Of a DNA stretch of 64,000 nucleotides, positions 1 to 8,099 are shown one piece after another. The translations under genes and the position numbers were made by a program. The first letter of the stretch is position 1. Each line of letters begins with the position of its first letter. The stretch is from Pontixanthobacter sp. CEM42 (GTDB lineage Bacteria; Pseudomonadota; Alphaproteobacteria; Sphingomonadales; Sphingomonadaceae). The stretch spans positions 496,001 to 560,000 of the forward strand of contig NZ_JADQTN010000002.1 of NCBI RefSeq assembly GCF_017812015.1, read 5' to 3'. A model generated the notes under the pieces. It was not told the origin of the DNA. It made no database searches and saw only the letters and a list, made by a program, of their open reading frames with translations.

Positions 1-785
1 GTTTCGGCGCGGTCAATCGCTTGATCGAGTGTTCCGTCAAACCCTGCATCGCGGCTGGTCAGCGCATCGCCGGACATGTCCCACCACGCTTGCGGCTCCG
101 GCAATTTGCCAGCAGCAATATCCTCAGGGCGGATTGTGATGCGATGTGCGGGCGAAAGCTTGGCCACGCCCTGCCAGATTGATGCCGCTCCCGGGATGTA
201 CGAATATTTGAAGAAATCACCCAGTGCATCGAGGTTCATTTGCGGTGCAAAACCGGGAACCGCCTCAAGCGTGCGCATTTCCGAACCGAAAAGCAGGCAG
301 CCCTTGCACAGACCGTAATAAAACGGTTTCTCGCCGAAAGCGTCCCGGATCAGAGTCAGTGCGCGCTTTTGCTTGTCGAACAGAGCGATGCCGAACATGC
401 CATCGAGGAAATCCAGCGTCGGCTGAATCCCGTCGCGGGAAAAGCTCTCGAGCAGGATTTCCGTGTCTGAGTGTCCGCGCCATGTGATCGCACCGTGGCG
501 GGCTTCCAATTGCTCTCGCAGCTCGATGAAGTTGTAAATCTCGCCGTTCAGCGCGAGTGCGAAGCGCTCGTTCTGCGATTGCATGGGTTGGGCACCGGCC
601 GGTGACAGATCGAGGATAGAGAGCCGCCGATGCCCCAGCGCAATTTGCGCTTCCTCATCGACCCACAGGCCTTCTGCGTCGGGTCCGCGATGTGCGATGG
701 CGTCAGACATCGCCTTGGTCAGCGATGTATAGTCACCCCCATTTAGCTGATCTATCGGTCCGAAAACGCCTGTCAGGCCGCACAT
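1..785 (-). CDS. asnB: Asparagine synthase (glutamine-hydrolysing)-like amidotransferase, N-terminal part, cut by window edge
   Basis: Translating the complement from the ATG at 785 gives an uninterrupted frame to the left edge, about 261 residues. It begins MCGLTG, so Cys2 is the class-II glutamine amidotransferase nucleophile. It carries the family motifs AHRGPDAEG, GHRRLSILD and LNGEIYNF, then the start of the ATP-dependent synthetase domain; the rest lies outside the window. The family moves an amide from glutamine to an aspartyl or other carboxylate. The gene lies 6 bases after the Asp-box protein gene on the same strand, so it probably shares the exopolysaccharide operon. With a UDP-HexNAc dehydrogenase nearby, it may amidate a sugar uronic acid, as AsnB-like enzymes do in some O-antigen loci; ordinary asparagine synthesis is the alternative. 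Confidence 0.93.
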   Translation of the reverse strand, partial: MCGLTGVFGPIDQLNGGDYTSLTKAMSDAIAHRGPDAEGLWVDEEAQIALGHRRLSILDLSPAGAQPMQSQNERFALALNGEIYNFIELREQLEARHGAITWRGHSDTEILLESFSRDGIQPTLDFLDGMFGIALFDKQKRALTLIRDAFGEKPFYYGLCKGCLLFGSEMRTLEAVPGFAPQMNLDALGDFFKYSYIPGAASIWQGVAKLSPAHRITIRPEDIAAGKLPEPQAWWDMSGDALTSRDAGFDGTLDQAIDRAE

Positions 786-791
786 GCTAGG

Positions 792-2126
792 CTATCCCCA
801 CACGAAATGTTCGACACAGCCCATATAGCCAAACAGTCGGCGCAGGAACTGCGGATGGTTTTTGCTGCAAATACCCTGTGCGAGCCGCGGTACCAGCTTA
901 AACTCGGATTGCTCCTCTAGGGCTGCCGCGGTCGCTGGTGCTTTGCACACGGTAATCGCGTATTTCCCATAGGACGCGCCGAGCAACATGGTGTCGCCAT
1001 CGACAATAACATGCGGATATTGCGGCGACCGCCAGCGGAAATTGCCGTATTGGCCATCGAGCGCCAGTCGATAAAGTCGGTCGTAATTTTTGCCATCGTC
1101 GCTCAGCGCGATGTGCATCAAGGCGCGGCGCACGGTGGGGTCAAAATTGCCCACCATAGCAGTGGTCCCGCCGGCCAATTTGAACGGGAAAAACTTTGAC
1201 GTGTCCGACGGAAAGGCCAGCGGATAAGGCTGCGACCACGCATCGTCTGCACCAAGATTTGCCGCCCATAGTCGGCCGTCCCATGGACTGTTATTGCGGA
1301 GCATGACTGTCGCTTCGCCGTCCGCGTAGTCAGCGATAATCGGCTCGTCAGGCAGCACCAGACCTTGCTCTCCGTCATCGGGCAAGTCGGGCACCGGCAT
1401 TCGTGCGCTAATTTGCCAAGTCTGGCCGTCATCATCGCTGGTGCCTAGGTAGGTTTGGCGGAACCGGTCGCGCAGACCCATGGCCAGCTGGCCGTCGAAT
1501 GTTCGCGCAGGGTAGTTATTGATGTAGCCGTCCAGCATCGCGCGTTCAGGTCCCCAGCCATTCTCTGCGCCCAGCCATTCGGCCTCAATCATGGCGAGAG
1601 AATTGCCAGTTTCTTCCTGAATGTCCTGAAACACACCCTTGCCGTCATGTGTGGCATATTGGCCAAACAGCTTGCCATCGCGCTGCGCAAAGCCGCGTGC
1701 GACGAGACCGTGACCCTCTTTCGGGCTGGCGAGAAGTTTTGGCTCGGACCATGCCATTCCGTCGTCAGAGATCGCATAGCGGATCACCTGGCCGGGCTTG
1801 TCCTCTGCGCCGTACCAATAGCTGAACATGATAAAATACTGTCCGTCATGCTTCGCGAGGTATGTGTGGTTACGATGCGGGCGTTTTCCGGTCTCGGGAT
1901 CGGTAATATCGCGGGCGACGAATGAGCAGCTGAGTGGCAGGTCTTGGACCGTGGTCGCTGTCAATTCGGGCCATGCACTTTCGGGGACGCCATCCCGATT
2001 GATATAGGGCACCGCACTGGCAGGGCCAGTTACATACCAGCCAACCAATGCGGCCAGCAATAATGCTGCAATCAATGCGATACGGAAAAGCAGCGCCCAA
2101 ATGGATCGTTTCGCCTGTTCTGGCAT
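792..2126 (-). CDS. Membrane-anchored Asp-box (BNR/sialidase-like) beta-propeller protein
   Basis: The product has 444 residues. A hydrophobic segment at about residues 8-31 follows a short basic N-terminus, so the protein is probably tethered to the inner membrane and faces the periplasm. Three Asp-box-like motifs of the form S-x-D-x-G-x-x-W are visible (SDDGMAW, SDDDGQTW, and a degenerate SDDGKNY), typical of six-bladed sialidase-fold propellers. I chose the ATG at 2126, which overlaps the stop of the upstream glycosyltransferase by one base (TAATG); a longer open frame to 2255 would lie inside that gene. I cannot see the full set of sialidase catalytic residues, so a glycan-binding or polysaccharide-lyase/hydrolase role is inferred only from the fold and the locus. 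Confidence 0.8.
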   Translation of the reverse strand: MPEQAKRSIWALLFRIALIAALLLAALVGWYVTGPASAVPYINRDGVPESAWPELTATTVQDLPLSCSFVARDITDPETGKRPHRNHTYLAKHDGQYFIMFSYWYGAEDKPGQVIRYAISDDGMAWSEPKLLASPKEGHGLVARGFAQRDGKLFGQYATHDGKGVFQDIQEETGNSLAMIEAEWLGAENGWGPERAMLDGYINNYPARTFDGQLAMGLRDRFRQTYLGTSDDDGQTWQISARMPVPDLPDDGEQGLVLPDEPIIADYADGEATVMLRNNSPWDGRLWAANLGADDAWSQPYPLAFPSDTSKFFPFKLAGGTTAMVGNFDPTVRRALMHIALSDDGKNYDRLYRLALDGQYGNFRWRSPQYPHVIVDGDTMLLGASYGKYAITVCKAPATAAALEEQSEFKLVPRLAQGICSKNHPQFLRRLFGYMGCVEHFVWG

Positions 2127-3250
2127 TATGCGTTCCCCGTGGGAACAGGTTGATTGGCTGCCGCAGCCTGTAACAGCGCCTCCCATTGGCCGACCACATG
2201 TTTGGATGAGTACGCCGTTACGGTTTGAGGTGCGCGGGAGCCCATTTGGTGACACTCTTCGGGGTTGTCGATCAGATGCTTGAGCGCTGCCGCCAGTGCG
2301 CCAACACGATCCTGTCCGGGGTCAACTAGCAAGCCATTCGCGCCGTCTTTGATAAGGGCCGTCGGGCCAGCGCAGTCGGAAAAGCCTATCACAGCGCGGC
2401 TGCTCGCCATGGCCTCGATCGCGACCATGGAGAGCGATTCGTAGCGTGAAGGTACAACGACGAAGGCAGCCTTGGCGTATTCGCTCGGCACGTCACGCAG
2501 GACGCCGGGAAGTTCAATCTGATCGGCAAATGGCGATGCGGCGATCTGCGTCTCAATTTCAGGTCGCGTTACGCCGTCTCCGACAAATCGCAGGTGCCAA
2601 TTCGGACAATCGCCCGCAATTCTTTCGAAAGCTTCGATCAATACGCCTTGGCCCTTTTCGACGCGCAATCCGCCGACGCAGAGAACGACTTTCTCGGGCG
2701 TGACATCTTTTGCGGGCGCAAAGGCGTCCATCGGTACCGGATTTGGTAGCACTACCAGATTGCGCCGATAGGCCTCTGGGTGCTCATCACGAATTACCGG
2801 TGACACAACAGTTTTGGCATAGGACAGGCGCTGGGTCAGCCGGGTTAGCGCCAATTGTAAACGCCGGTCTTCAAAATGCGCGCCGGCGGTATGCTCGCTA
2901 AGGATCATCGGAATGCCTGTCCCAAGCAGTCCGAATGCCACCGGAACATAGGTGGAGTGCATAAAGGCTATCGCTGCATCGGGTTTCAGTTCTTTCGCGA
3001 GCTTGCGAATCCCGAGCACAACTTTGGGCATGCTGGAGCGAGGGGTCCGCACCCCAGGGTCGCCAGCTCCAAAACGATGGACCGGTATCGTAGGATCAAG
3101 ATCGTAGAACAGCGGCTGGTCTGACCGGTCGAAGGTTGCGACGTGCACGTCATGCCCGCGCTGAGCCAGGGCATTCACCACATCAACGAATACGCGTTCG
3201 GCCCCGCCGCCCGCGATAACGAGCCCCTTGATTGCGAAGAGCAGCCGCAT
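2126..3250 (-). CDS. Glycosyltransferase family 4 (GT-B fold)
   Basis: The 374-residue product has the GT4 layout. The N-terminal domain opens with a glycine-rich loop (VIAGGGAERVFVDV) that receives the acceptor. The C-terminal nucleotide-sugar domain begins near VVLCVGGLRVEKGQ and holds the signature EX7E-type motif in SRYESLSMVAIEAMASS, followed by GLLVDPG. It is a cytoplasmic, retaining transferase that probably adds one sugar to the lipid-linked repeat unit of the local exopolysaccharide. It lies 6 bases after the acyltransferase gene and overlaps the next gene by one base, so it is part of a tight operon. Donor and linkage cannot be deduced. Confidence 0.9.
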   Translation of the reverse strand: MRLLFAIKGLVIAGGGAERVFVDVVNALAQRGHDVHVATFDRSDQPLFYDLDPTIPVHRFGAGDPGVRTPRSSMPKVVLGIRKLAKELKPDAAIAFMHSTYVPVAFGLLGTGIPMILSEHTAGAHFEDRRLQLALTRLTQRLSYAKTVVSPVIRDEHPEAYRRNLVVLPNPVPMDAFAPAKDVTPEKVVLCVGGLRVEKGQGVLIEAFERIAGDCPNWHLRFVGDGVTRPEIETQIAASPFADQIELPGVLRDVPSEYAKAAFVVVPSRYESLSMVAIEAMASSRAVIGFSDCAGPTALIKDGANGLLVDPGQDRVGALAAALKHLIDNPEECHQMGSRAPQTVTAYSSKHVVGQWEALLQAAAANQPVPTGNA

Positions 3251-3256
3251 GACCGT

Positions 3257-4036
3257 CTAGCTTGCCGTCGGGAGAGTATCGTCGACACCCTCCAGTTCGG
3301 GCCGAGTCGGATAGGTCACAAGTATCTTTTGGTCATCATCAAGCGGCTTGATGATTTTCGCCGGCACTCCCCCAATTAACGAGTAATCCCCGGCGAGTGG
3401 CTTGGTAACGACGGTCCCGATTCCCGCGACGCAATATTCACCGATTGAAGAGTGTGGCACCATCTGCAGTCCAGAACCAAGATAGGTGTTGCGGCCCACC
3501 GTGATTGCGCCATCCGCCTGGCGATTGTGAGTCCATAAACTTGAGAGCCGCCCACCCAAGATCACGCTCTCGCCGAAGCTTACGCCGCCAGTGAAATCTA
3601 TCTTATGCTGCGCGGTTATTACGGTATTTGGCCCGGCCTCAAACGTCCCAGCCAATGAGTCCGCCGCGACGGGCAATGCGTCCACTTCCGGGTCAATGAT
3701 GGAATTGATCTCATTAAAACGATCAATCAGACAGCGATCGGCTATAACTACACAGCGTCCGCCGCGGATGATGTTACCAAACCGGATCAGTGCCAGACTG
3801 CCTATTTCAAGCCGTCCATTGTGCAGGAATAGGTTGAAGTGGCCGATCTTTGCATCGTCCTTGATCGTGCATTCGCCAGCGATGATAACGCTCAGACCAA
3901 TCCGAACGCGCTTGCCGATATGATAGCCAAACAGCCCACGATAAAGCGGGCGTTTAAGGAACGATGGCAGCGGAGCTATCAGGCACGCGAGAAGCAGCCA
4001 TATCTTTCCGGAACGACGATATATGGGTTGGGCCAC
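3257..4036 (-). CDS. Left-handed beta-helix (hexapeptide) acyltransferase, probable exopolysaccharide O-acetyltransferase
   Basis: The 259-residue product has a short hydrophobic N-terminus and then many hexapeptide-like turns ([LIV]-G-x4), for example around IGKRVRIGLSVIIAG and VGRNTYLGSGLQMVPHSSIGEYCVAG, ending in GGVPAKIIKPL, which is typical of WcaF/VatD-like acetyltransferases. The start is GTG at 4036, preceded by AAGGGA about six bases upstream; no ATG is better placed. It lies 14 bases after the AlkP-like gene and 6 bases before the GT4 gene. Inferred role: acyl-CoA-dependent acetylation of a repeat-unit sugar in the cytoplasm. Confidence 0.85.
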   Translation of the reverse strand: MAQPIYRRSGKIWLLLACLIAPLPSFLKRPLYRGLFGYHIGKRVRIGLSVIIAGECTIKDDAKIGHFNLFLHNGRLEIGSLALIRFGNIIRGGRCVVIADRCLIDRFNEINSIIDPEVDALPVAADSLAGTFEAGPNTVITAQHKIDFTGGVSFGESVILGGRLSSLWTHNRQADGAITVGRNTYLGSGLQMVPHSSIGEYCVAGIGTVVTKPLAGDYSLIGGVPAKIIKPLDDDQKILVTYPTRPELEGVDDTLPTAS

Positions 4037-4050
4037 AGCTCAGTCCCTTG

Positions 4051-5466
4051 TTAAAATGCCTGAGCTGACGCCATGTAATTCGGCCGCTCGATATCGAAAG
4101 TTTTTAGTATCGATGGAGCGACTTCCACAGTTGATATCCGATGTTCTTCGAAGCTCTCATTATCGGCCAATTTTGCTGGATCGTAGATCAGCATAATCCC
4201 ATCCGGGATGTGATAGGCATTGGCGCCGGCGGCGTCCTGTAACTCAAGGTTTTTGAGCCCGAACGCAGCGGGGTCAATCCGCTCACCTTCGAAATCAACT
4301 TCAAGCGCTTCCAGATTCTCGGCCTTCAGTTCGAGCCGCAAGATACCCGATCCCAATTCATCGACCACAATGTGATGGCCATTGATATTCAGGGCGCCCA
4401 ATTTTTGTTTGAGACGATCACGAGCCGAATCCGCAACCAGGACATTATATTGGGGCGCCATAGATGGCCGGCGGCTCCACTCATCGTCCGACAGGCCGAG
4501 GGACGACATAAGGTTAGAAAGGCTGGAGATTGTAACTGCCGTGTTGACGGGCTTGCGGTCGTCAACCGCGGCCTGCCCCATGCTGCTGGTGACAACCAAT
4601 TGATACTCGCTGTGCTTGTCGCAAAAATCCATCAAACGGCGGATCTGGCTGTCTGCCTCTTTGATGGCGAAAGGAATCTCACCCCCCCACTGCTGCGACC
4701 ATTCCGGCGCGAAGCGGCCCTGCTCATAATCTTGCGGGAACAATGCTGGCCAATAGCGGTGCATCGACGAGGCGACGTGATTGGTAAAATAGAAAGCGGC
4801 ATCCGGACGGTTCTTGCGAACGGCGTTGATGAAGAAATCAAACGCAATTTGCCCCTGCGTCGTCCGGCGGCGAACCACGCGGTCCTTATTGACGCGCTCA
4901 GAAGCGAGCTGCTTTGCAACTTTACCTACTGTTGCTCCGCTTAGGCCTAATCCGGGCGCCTTGGCGAGGAACTCTGCAGCACCGAGGAGCGGCAATTTAT
5001 TGTTCACGTTCAAAGCATTTTGCTGAACCATGGACAGATTGAACTTCTGAAAAGCCTCGAAATCCGCCGGGAAGCATTCCGGGCCCGCCGCAAATGTGTC
5101 GGGAACGTAGAATGCGTAATCCTCAACTTCCTCGGGGAGCGGATATGAGTGGAGTGATCCGAACATCCCGACCTTTTTCCCGCCCCGCTGCAACAAGCGC
5201 CAAATCGATGGGAACTCGCGATCGACGTGACTCAGGTCCATACCGAAGTCAGAGATCTCGTGCTCTTCATTGCTAATTCCGCGATGAAGTGTCGGCCAAG
5301 TAATCCACGGTGAAAGGTGGCCTGTATCCTCGGCGACGGTGACATACTTGCGAGCATGCGCTTGCAATCGCTTTAGGCCATCAAAACCGTCCATCGCAGC
5401 AAAATGCTCGAAAATTCTCTTTGGAACTTCGTTCAGCTCATAAAAAATGGTCTTGGCAGCGCGCAT
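4051..5466 (-). CDS. Alkaline phosphatase superfamily (phosphodiesterase/nucleotide pyrophosphatase-like) protein
   Basis: The 471-residue protein matches the pattern of the predicted AlkP-type phosphodiesterases found in polysaccharide loci. It has an early metal/nucleophile region (LSPWITWPTLHRGIS), a later DAAFYFTNHVASSMHRYW segment with conserved His residues, and a C-terminal VVTSSMGQAA segment. No signal peptide is seen, so it is probably cytoplasmic. I chose the ATG at 5466 because AGGAG lies six bases upstream; a frame extending to 5493 has no such site. It is the first gene of the minus-strand operon running to asnB. Its substrate is unknown. Enzymes of this superfamily can transfer or remove phospho-groups on sugars or lipids; that role here is inferred from context. 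Confidence 0.78.
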   Translation of the reverse strand: MRAAKTIFYELNEVPKRIFEHFAAMDGFDGLKRLQAHARKYVTVAEDTGHLSPWITWPTLHRGISNEEHEISDFGMDLSHVDREFPSIWRLLQRGGKKVGMFGSLHSYPLPEEVEDYAFYVPDTFAAGPECFPADFEAFQKFNLSMVQQNALNVNNKLPLLGAAEFLAKAPGLGLSGATVGKVAKQLASERVNKDRVVRRRTTQGQIAFDFFINAVRKNRPDAAFYFTNHVASSMHRYWPALFPQDYEQGRFAPEWSQQWGGEIPFAIKEADSQIRRLMDFCDKHSEYQLVVTSSMGQAAVDDRKPVNTAVTISSLSNLMSSLGLSDDEWSRRPSMAPQYNVLVADSARDRLKQKLGALNINGHHIVVDELGSGILRLELKAENLEALEVDFEGERIDPAAFGLKNLELQDAAGANAYHIPDGIMLIYDPAKLADNESFEEHRISTVEVAPSILKTFDIERPNYMASAQAF

Positions 5467-5584
5467 GGGGTGCTCCTGCTGTGCGGCGATCAAAAAGTGT
5501 GACGTTGTTTTCGCGGGTTGGCGCGTTCATAGGGAAGCATCTAACCGAAGCAAAGCCCCTAAAGCACGAAAGCCAAAGACCGCC

Positions 5585-6658
5585 ATGTGGCCATATCTTG
5601 CATTCATTCTTTTTTTCACGGTTTCGGCAATGGGGGTGCGAAGGCAAACGATCTCTTCCGTCTGGGCAGCCACATGCTTTGCAGTGATTACGGTGTTCGT
5701 CGGATTGCGTCACCATGTTGGAATGGATTGGAACAACTATCTGCGGCAAATGGGCGCGGTTGCCTGGAGTTCGCATAGCGGATCGATCTTTGACATAGCC
5801 GAGCCTGGCTACGCGTTGCTTCTCTATATTTCTTCGCTGTCAGGCATCGGCATCTATTTTGCCAATCTTGTGACAGCAGCGATTTTTGCGGCAGGTCTAG
5901 TGGCGTTTGCGCGGCGTTGCCCGACGCCCCGGCTAGCACTGCTTGCCGGGATCCCGTTTTTCACCGTCGTGGTGGCGATGTCTGCCAATCGGCAAGCGCT
6001 GGCTGCCGGCATACTCATGCTCATTTTTGCGCATTGGAACAGGGCGACTCCCATTGCCAAGCTCGCAGTAATCGCTTTGGCTTCCTGCTTCCACGTAAGT
6101 GCGCTGATATTTATGCTGTTCGTTGGGCTGGATCTGAAAATGCCCAAGGTCGTGAAATATTTTGCTGCCGCGCTAGCAGGCGTCGTGATTATTTACATTT
6201 TGAGCCAGACCGGACGGCTCGACTATGCTCAGGAGACATATCTGTCACAGGAGGAATACGCACAGTCTAGCGGGTCATATCTGCAAATGCTTCTTACTGT
6301 CACGCCTGCACTGGCTCTGCCGTTGCTGTGGCGCAAACGGCATATATTATTCGGAAATCGGTTGGTTTTCCAAATGGCCATTTTTGCATTACTTCTGACG
6401 CCATTGGGGTACTTTTTCCCCGTGGCGACAGCCCGCGCGCTGATCTACGTTTTCCCCATGACGATGTTTGTTTTCTCAGCCGTGCCGTACATGTTTCAAG
6501 AGAAAAATAGGCCTTTGATTCTGCTTGGTCTTGCCATTGTGTTTGTCGCTCAGATGGTGGCGTGGCTAACTTTCTCGGCCAACGCCATCGCACACTTCCC
6601 ATATGACAATTTTCTCATGATCGATATTTTTGAATGGGAAACTGGCGTTTTGAATTGA
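5585..6658 (+). CDS. EpsG-type polysaccharide polymerase, polytopic membrane protein
   Basis: From the ATG at 5585 the product has 357 residues and about ten hydrophobic segments. The motif GLRHHVGMDWNNYLRQM after the first helices is the EpsG family signature (G-x-R-x2-V-G-x-D-x2-N-Y); members act as Wzy-like polymerases of exopolysaccharide repeats in the inner membrane. The open frame extends upstream to 5447, but that stretch is hydrophilic and lies in the region shared with the divergent AlkP-like gene, so I rejected it. It is transcribed alone on the plus strand between two minus-strand operons. A second polymerase/ligase-like protein is encoded at 10669, so which one polymerises is open. 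Confidence 0.83.
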   Translation: MWPYLAFILFFTVSAMGVRRQTISSVWAATCFAVITVFVGLRHHVGMDWNNYLRQMGAVAWSSHSGSIFDIAEPGYALLLYISSLSGIGIYFANLVTAAIFAAGLVAFARRCPTPRLALLAGIPFFTVVVAMSANRQALAAGILMLIFAHWNRATPIAKLAVIALASCFHVSALIFMLFVGLDLKMPKVVKYFAAALAGVVIIYILSQTGRLDYAQETYLSQEEYAQSSGSYLQMLLTVTPALALPLLWRKRHILFGNRLVFQMAIFALLLTPLGYFFPVATARALIYVFPMTMFVFSAVPYMFQEKNRPLILLGLAIVFVAQMVAWLTFSANAIAHFPYDNFLMIDIFEWETGVLN

Positions 6659-6674
6659 TTGTTGCCGCGCAGTC

Positions 6675-8093
6675 TTAGCGCTCTTCAATCGCGTCGATTA
6701 TTGATCGAATTTGGGGCTTCGCGCCGGGGTTGATTGCCGACCAAGCATGATTGAACGTGGCGTTTCGCTGCGAAGAATCTAGCACGCGCTCCAGTGCAAC
6801 GAGTAACCCCTCGCGGTCTTTGATGAGCAGCGGGTGCGCGGCGTAGAGCAGGTCGCTCTGCAGTGGCGTAAGGCTTGCGACAATCGCGGGTTGACCGAGC
6901 CTCAACGCATCTGAAAGTACTGTGGATGGCGATGTTATGGCGGCGGAGAACTCGCTTAGCCGCTCATAGGGCCAATCGTCTGGCCAGCGTGTGAAGCCCG
7001 CCTCGGCGATGGCATTTTCTAACCGCGCCTTTTCAGCAAGATCGACCATGTCGATTTGCGGGTGTGGCCTCCAAAATACTCTGGCCGGCTCTTGACCAAG
7101 GGCTTGCGCTGCTTTGCAAACCATATTGACGAGAGCAATATCGGCGTCGGCACCATTCTTGTGATAGGCAGGGTGTTGTAAGTGAGTGTACGACGTCAGC
7201 AGCGCCCAACTGCCGTCGCCGACGGACACAGCAGGTCGCGGCAAGGGAAGTGCGGTCGTGCGACCATAGGCGGGCAGAGAAGCCCCTAATCGGGCATCCG
7301 CGCCGCTGGGAAAGATCGCGATGTCGGATAGGCCGGCAAAGGGCCAGCCCACATTGGTCCCGTGGACAATATGTGCAGTTATAGTGCCGCGCGCCTGCAT
7401 GGCTTGCTCTAGCTGAGAGCTATCCGCATTTCCGGTGTGGCCAAACAGCGCGTGCCTCACCGCAGAACCTCGTGAGGCTTGGCCCCACCACTTCGCATAG
7501 GCGGCGCCCTGCACCATGCGATAGGCGACAGCTACGCGTTCACGAAAGGGAATGGCGCCGCGATATCGCGAGACTTGGCCGATGCTCGCGAACATTTGCC
7601 CGAGCATCTTTGGGAATGCGGTCAGATAACTGCCAAAGGACAGCGGGCGCATCATGACACATTCCGTTAGATCGCTCTGTAGATCGAGCAGAACCTTTGT
7701 ATCTGTGATCGATGCAGCGGGGCGTCCCAATTGTACGATCGGAATTCGGCTTTGAGGGTGCGCTTGCTGATTTTCTCGCAAAGCGCCGCATAGATGGCGC
7801 GTGCGCGTGGTATCTTCGCCATGGATTGCGGCAATTGTTTCCGCAGTTGCGAGGTGGGTTTGAGCAAGCCGTGGCGACGACCCTCCATGACGCAGGATCA
7901 ACCATCCTAGCGTGGCGATAGCCAATTTAAACGCTGCAATCTGTGCAATCGCGCTAATAAAGATGCTGCTTGGCGTGCGTTCTTGTGCACCGTTCTGCGT
8001 TGCCAGCGCTGCCAGTTCAAAACGCCAGAGTGGATCGGATACTTCGCCGACCATTGCGCTGACCCGGGCCGTGATGTCCTGCGGTGTTTGCAT
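6675..8093 (-). CDS. Capsule-type polysaccharide biosynthesis protein of uncertain function (possible GT-B fold)
   Basis: I do not recognise this 472-residue protein with certainty. An N-terminal part of about 100 residues contains a hydrophobic patch (near residues 45-65). The C-terminal half has features of capsule/teichoic-type GT-B transferases: AHIVHGTNVGWP, GSWALLTSYTHLQHP, RVFWRPHPQ and ITSPSTVLSDALRLGQPAIVA, the last resembling the donor-site loop of KpsC/KpsS and CDP-glycerol transferase-like proteins. The ATG at 8093 has AAGGA just upstream, overlapping the stop of the pyruvyl transferase gene region. It is the last gene of the three-gene minus-strand unit dehydrogenase, pyruvyl transferase, this gene. 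A glycosyltransferase role is a plausible inference, not shown. Confidence 0.7.
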   Translation of the reverse strand: MQTPQDITARVSAMVGEVSDPLWRFELAALATQNGAQERTPSSIFISAIAQIAAFKLAIATLGWLILRHGGSSPRLAQTHLATAETIAAIHGEDTTRTRHLCGALRENQQAHPQSRIPIVQLGRPAASITDTKVLLDLQSDLTECVMMRPLSFGSYLTAFPKMLGQMFASIGQVSRYRGAIPFRERVAVAYRMVQGAAYAKWWGQASRGSAVRHALFGHTGNADSSQLEQAMQARGTITAHIVHGTNVGWPFAGLSDIAIFPSGADARLGASLPAYGRTTALPLPRPAVSVGDGSWALLTSYTHLQHPAYHKNGADADIALVNMVCKAAQALGQEPARVFWRPHPQIDMVDLAEKARLENAIAEAGFTRWPDDWPYERLSEFSAAITSPSTVLSDALRLGQPAIVASLTPLQSDLLYAAHPLLIKDREGLLVALERVLDSSQRNATFNHAWSAINPGAKPQIRSIIDAIEER

Positions 8094-8099
8094 ACGTCC

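Noticed and set aside
2126-2255. Extended N-terminus of the Asp-box protein
   Set aside because: It would overlap the glycosyltransferase gene by 130 bases, and the internal ATG at 2126 is followed by a normal signal-anchor.
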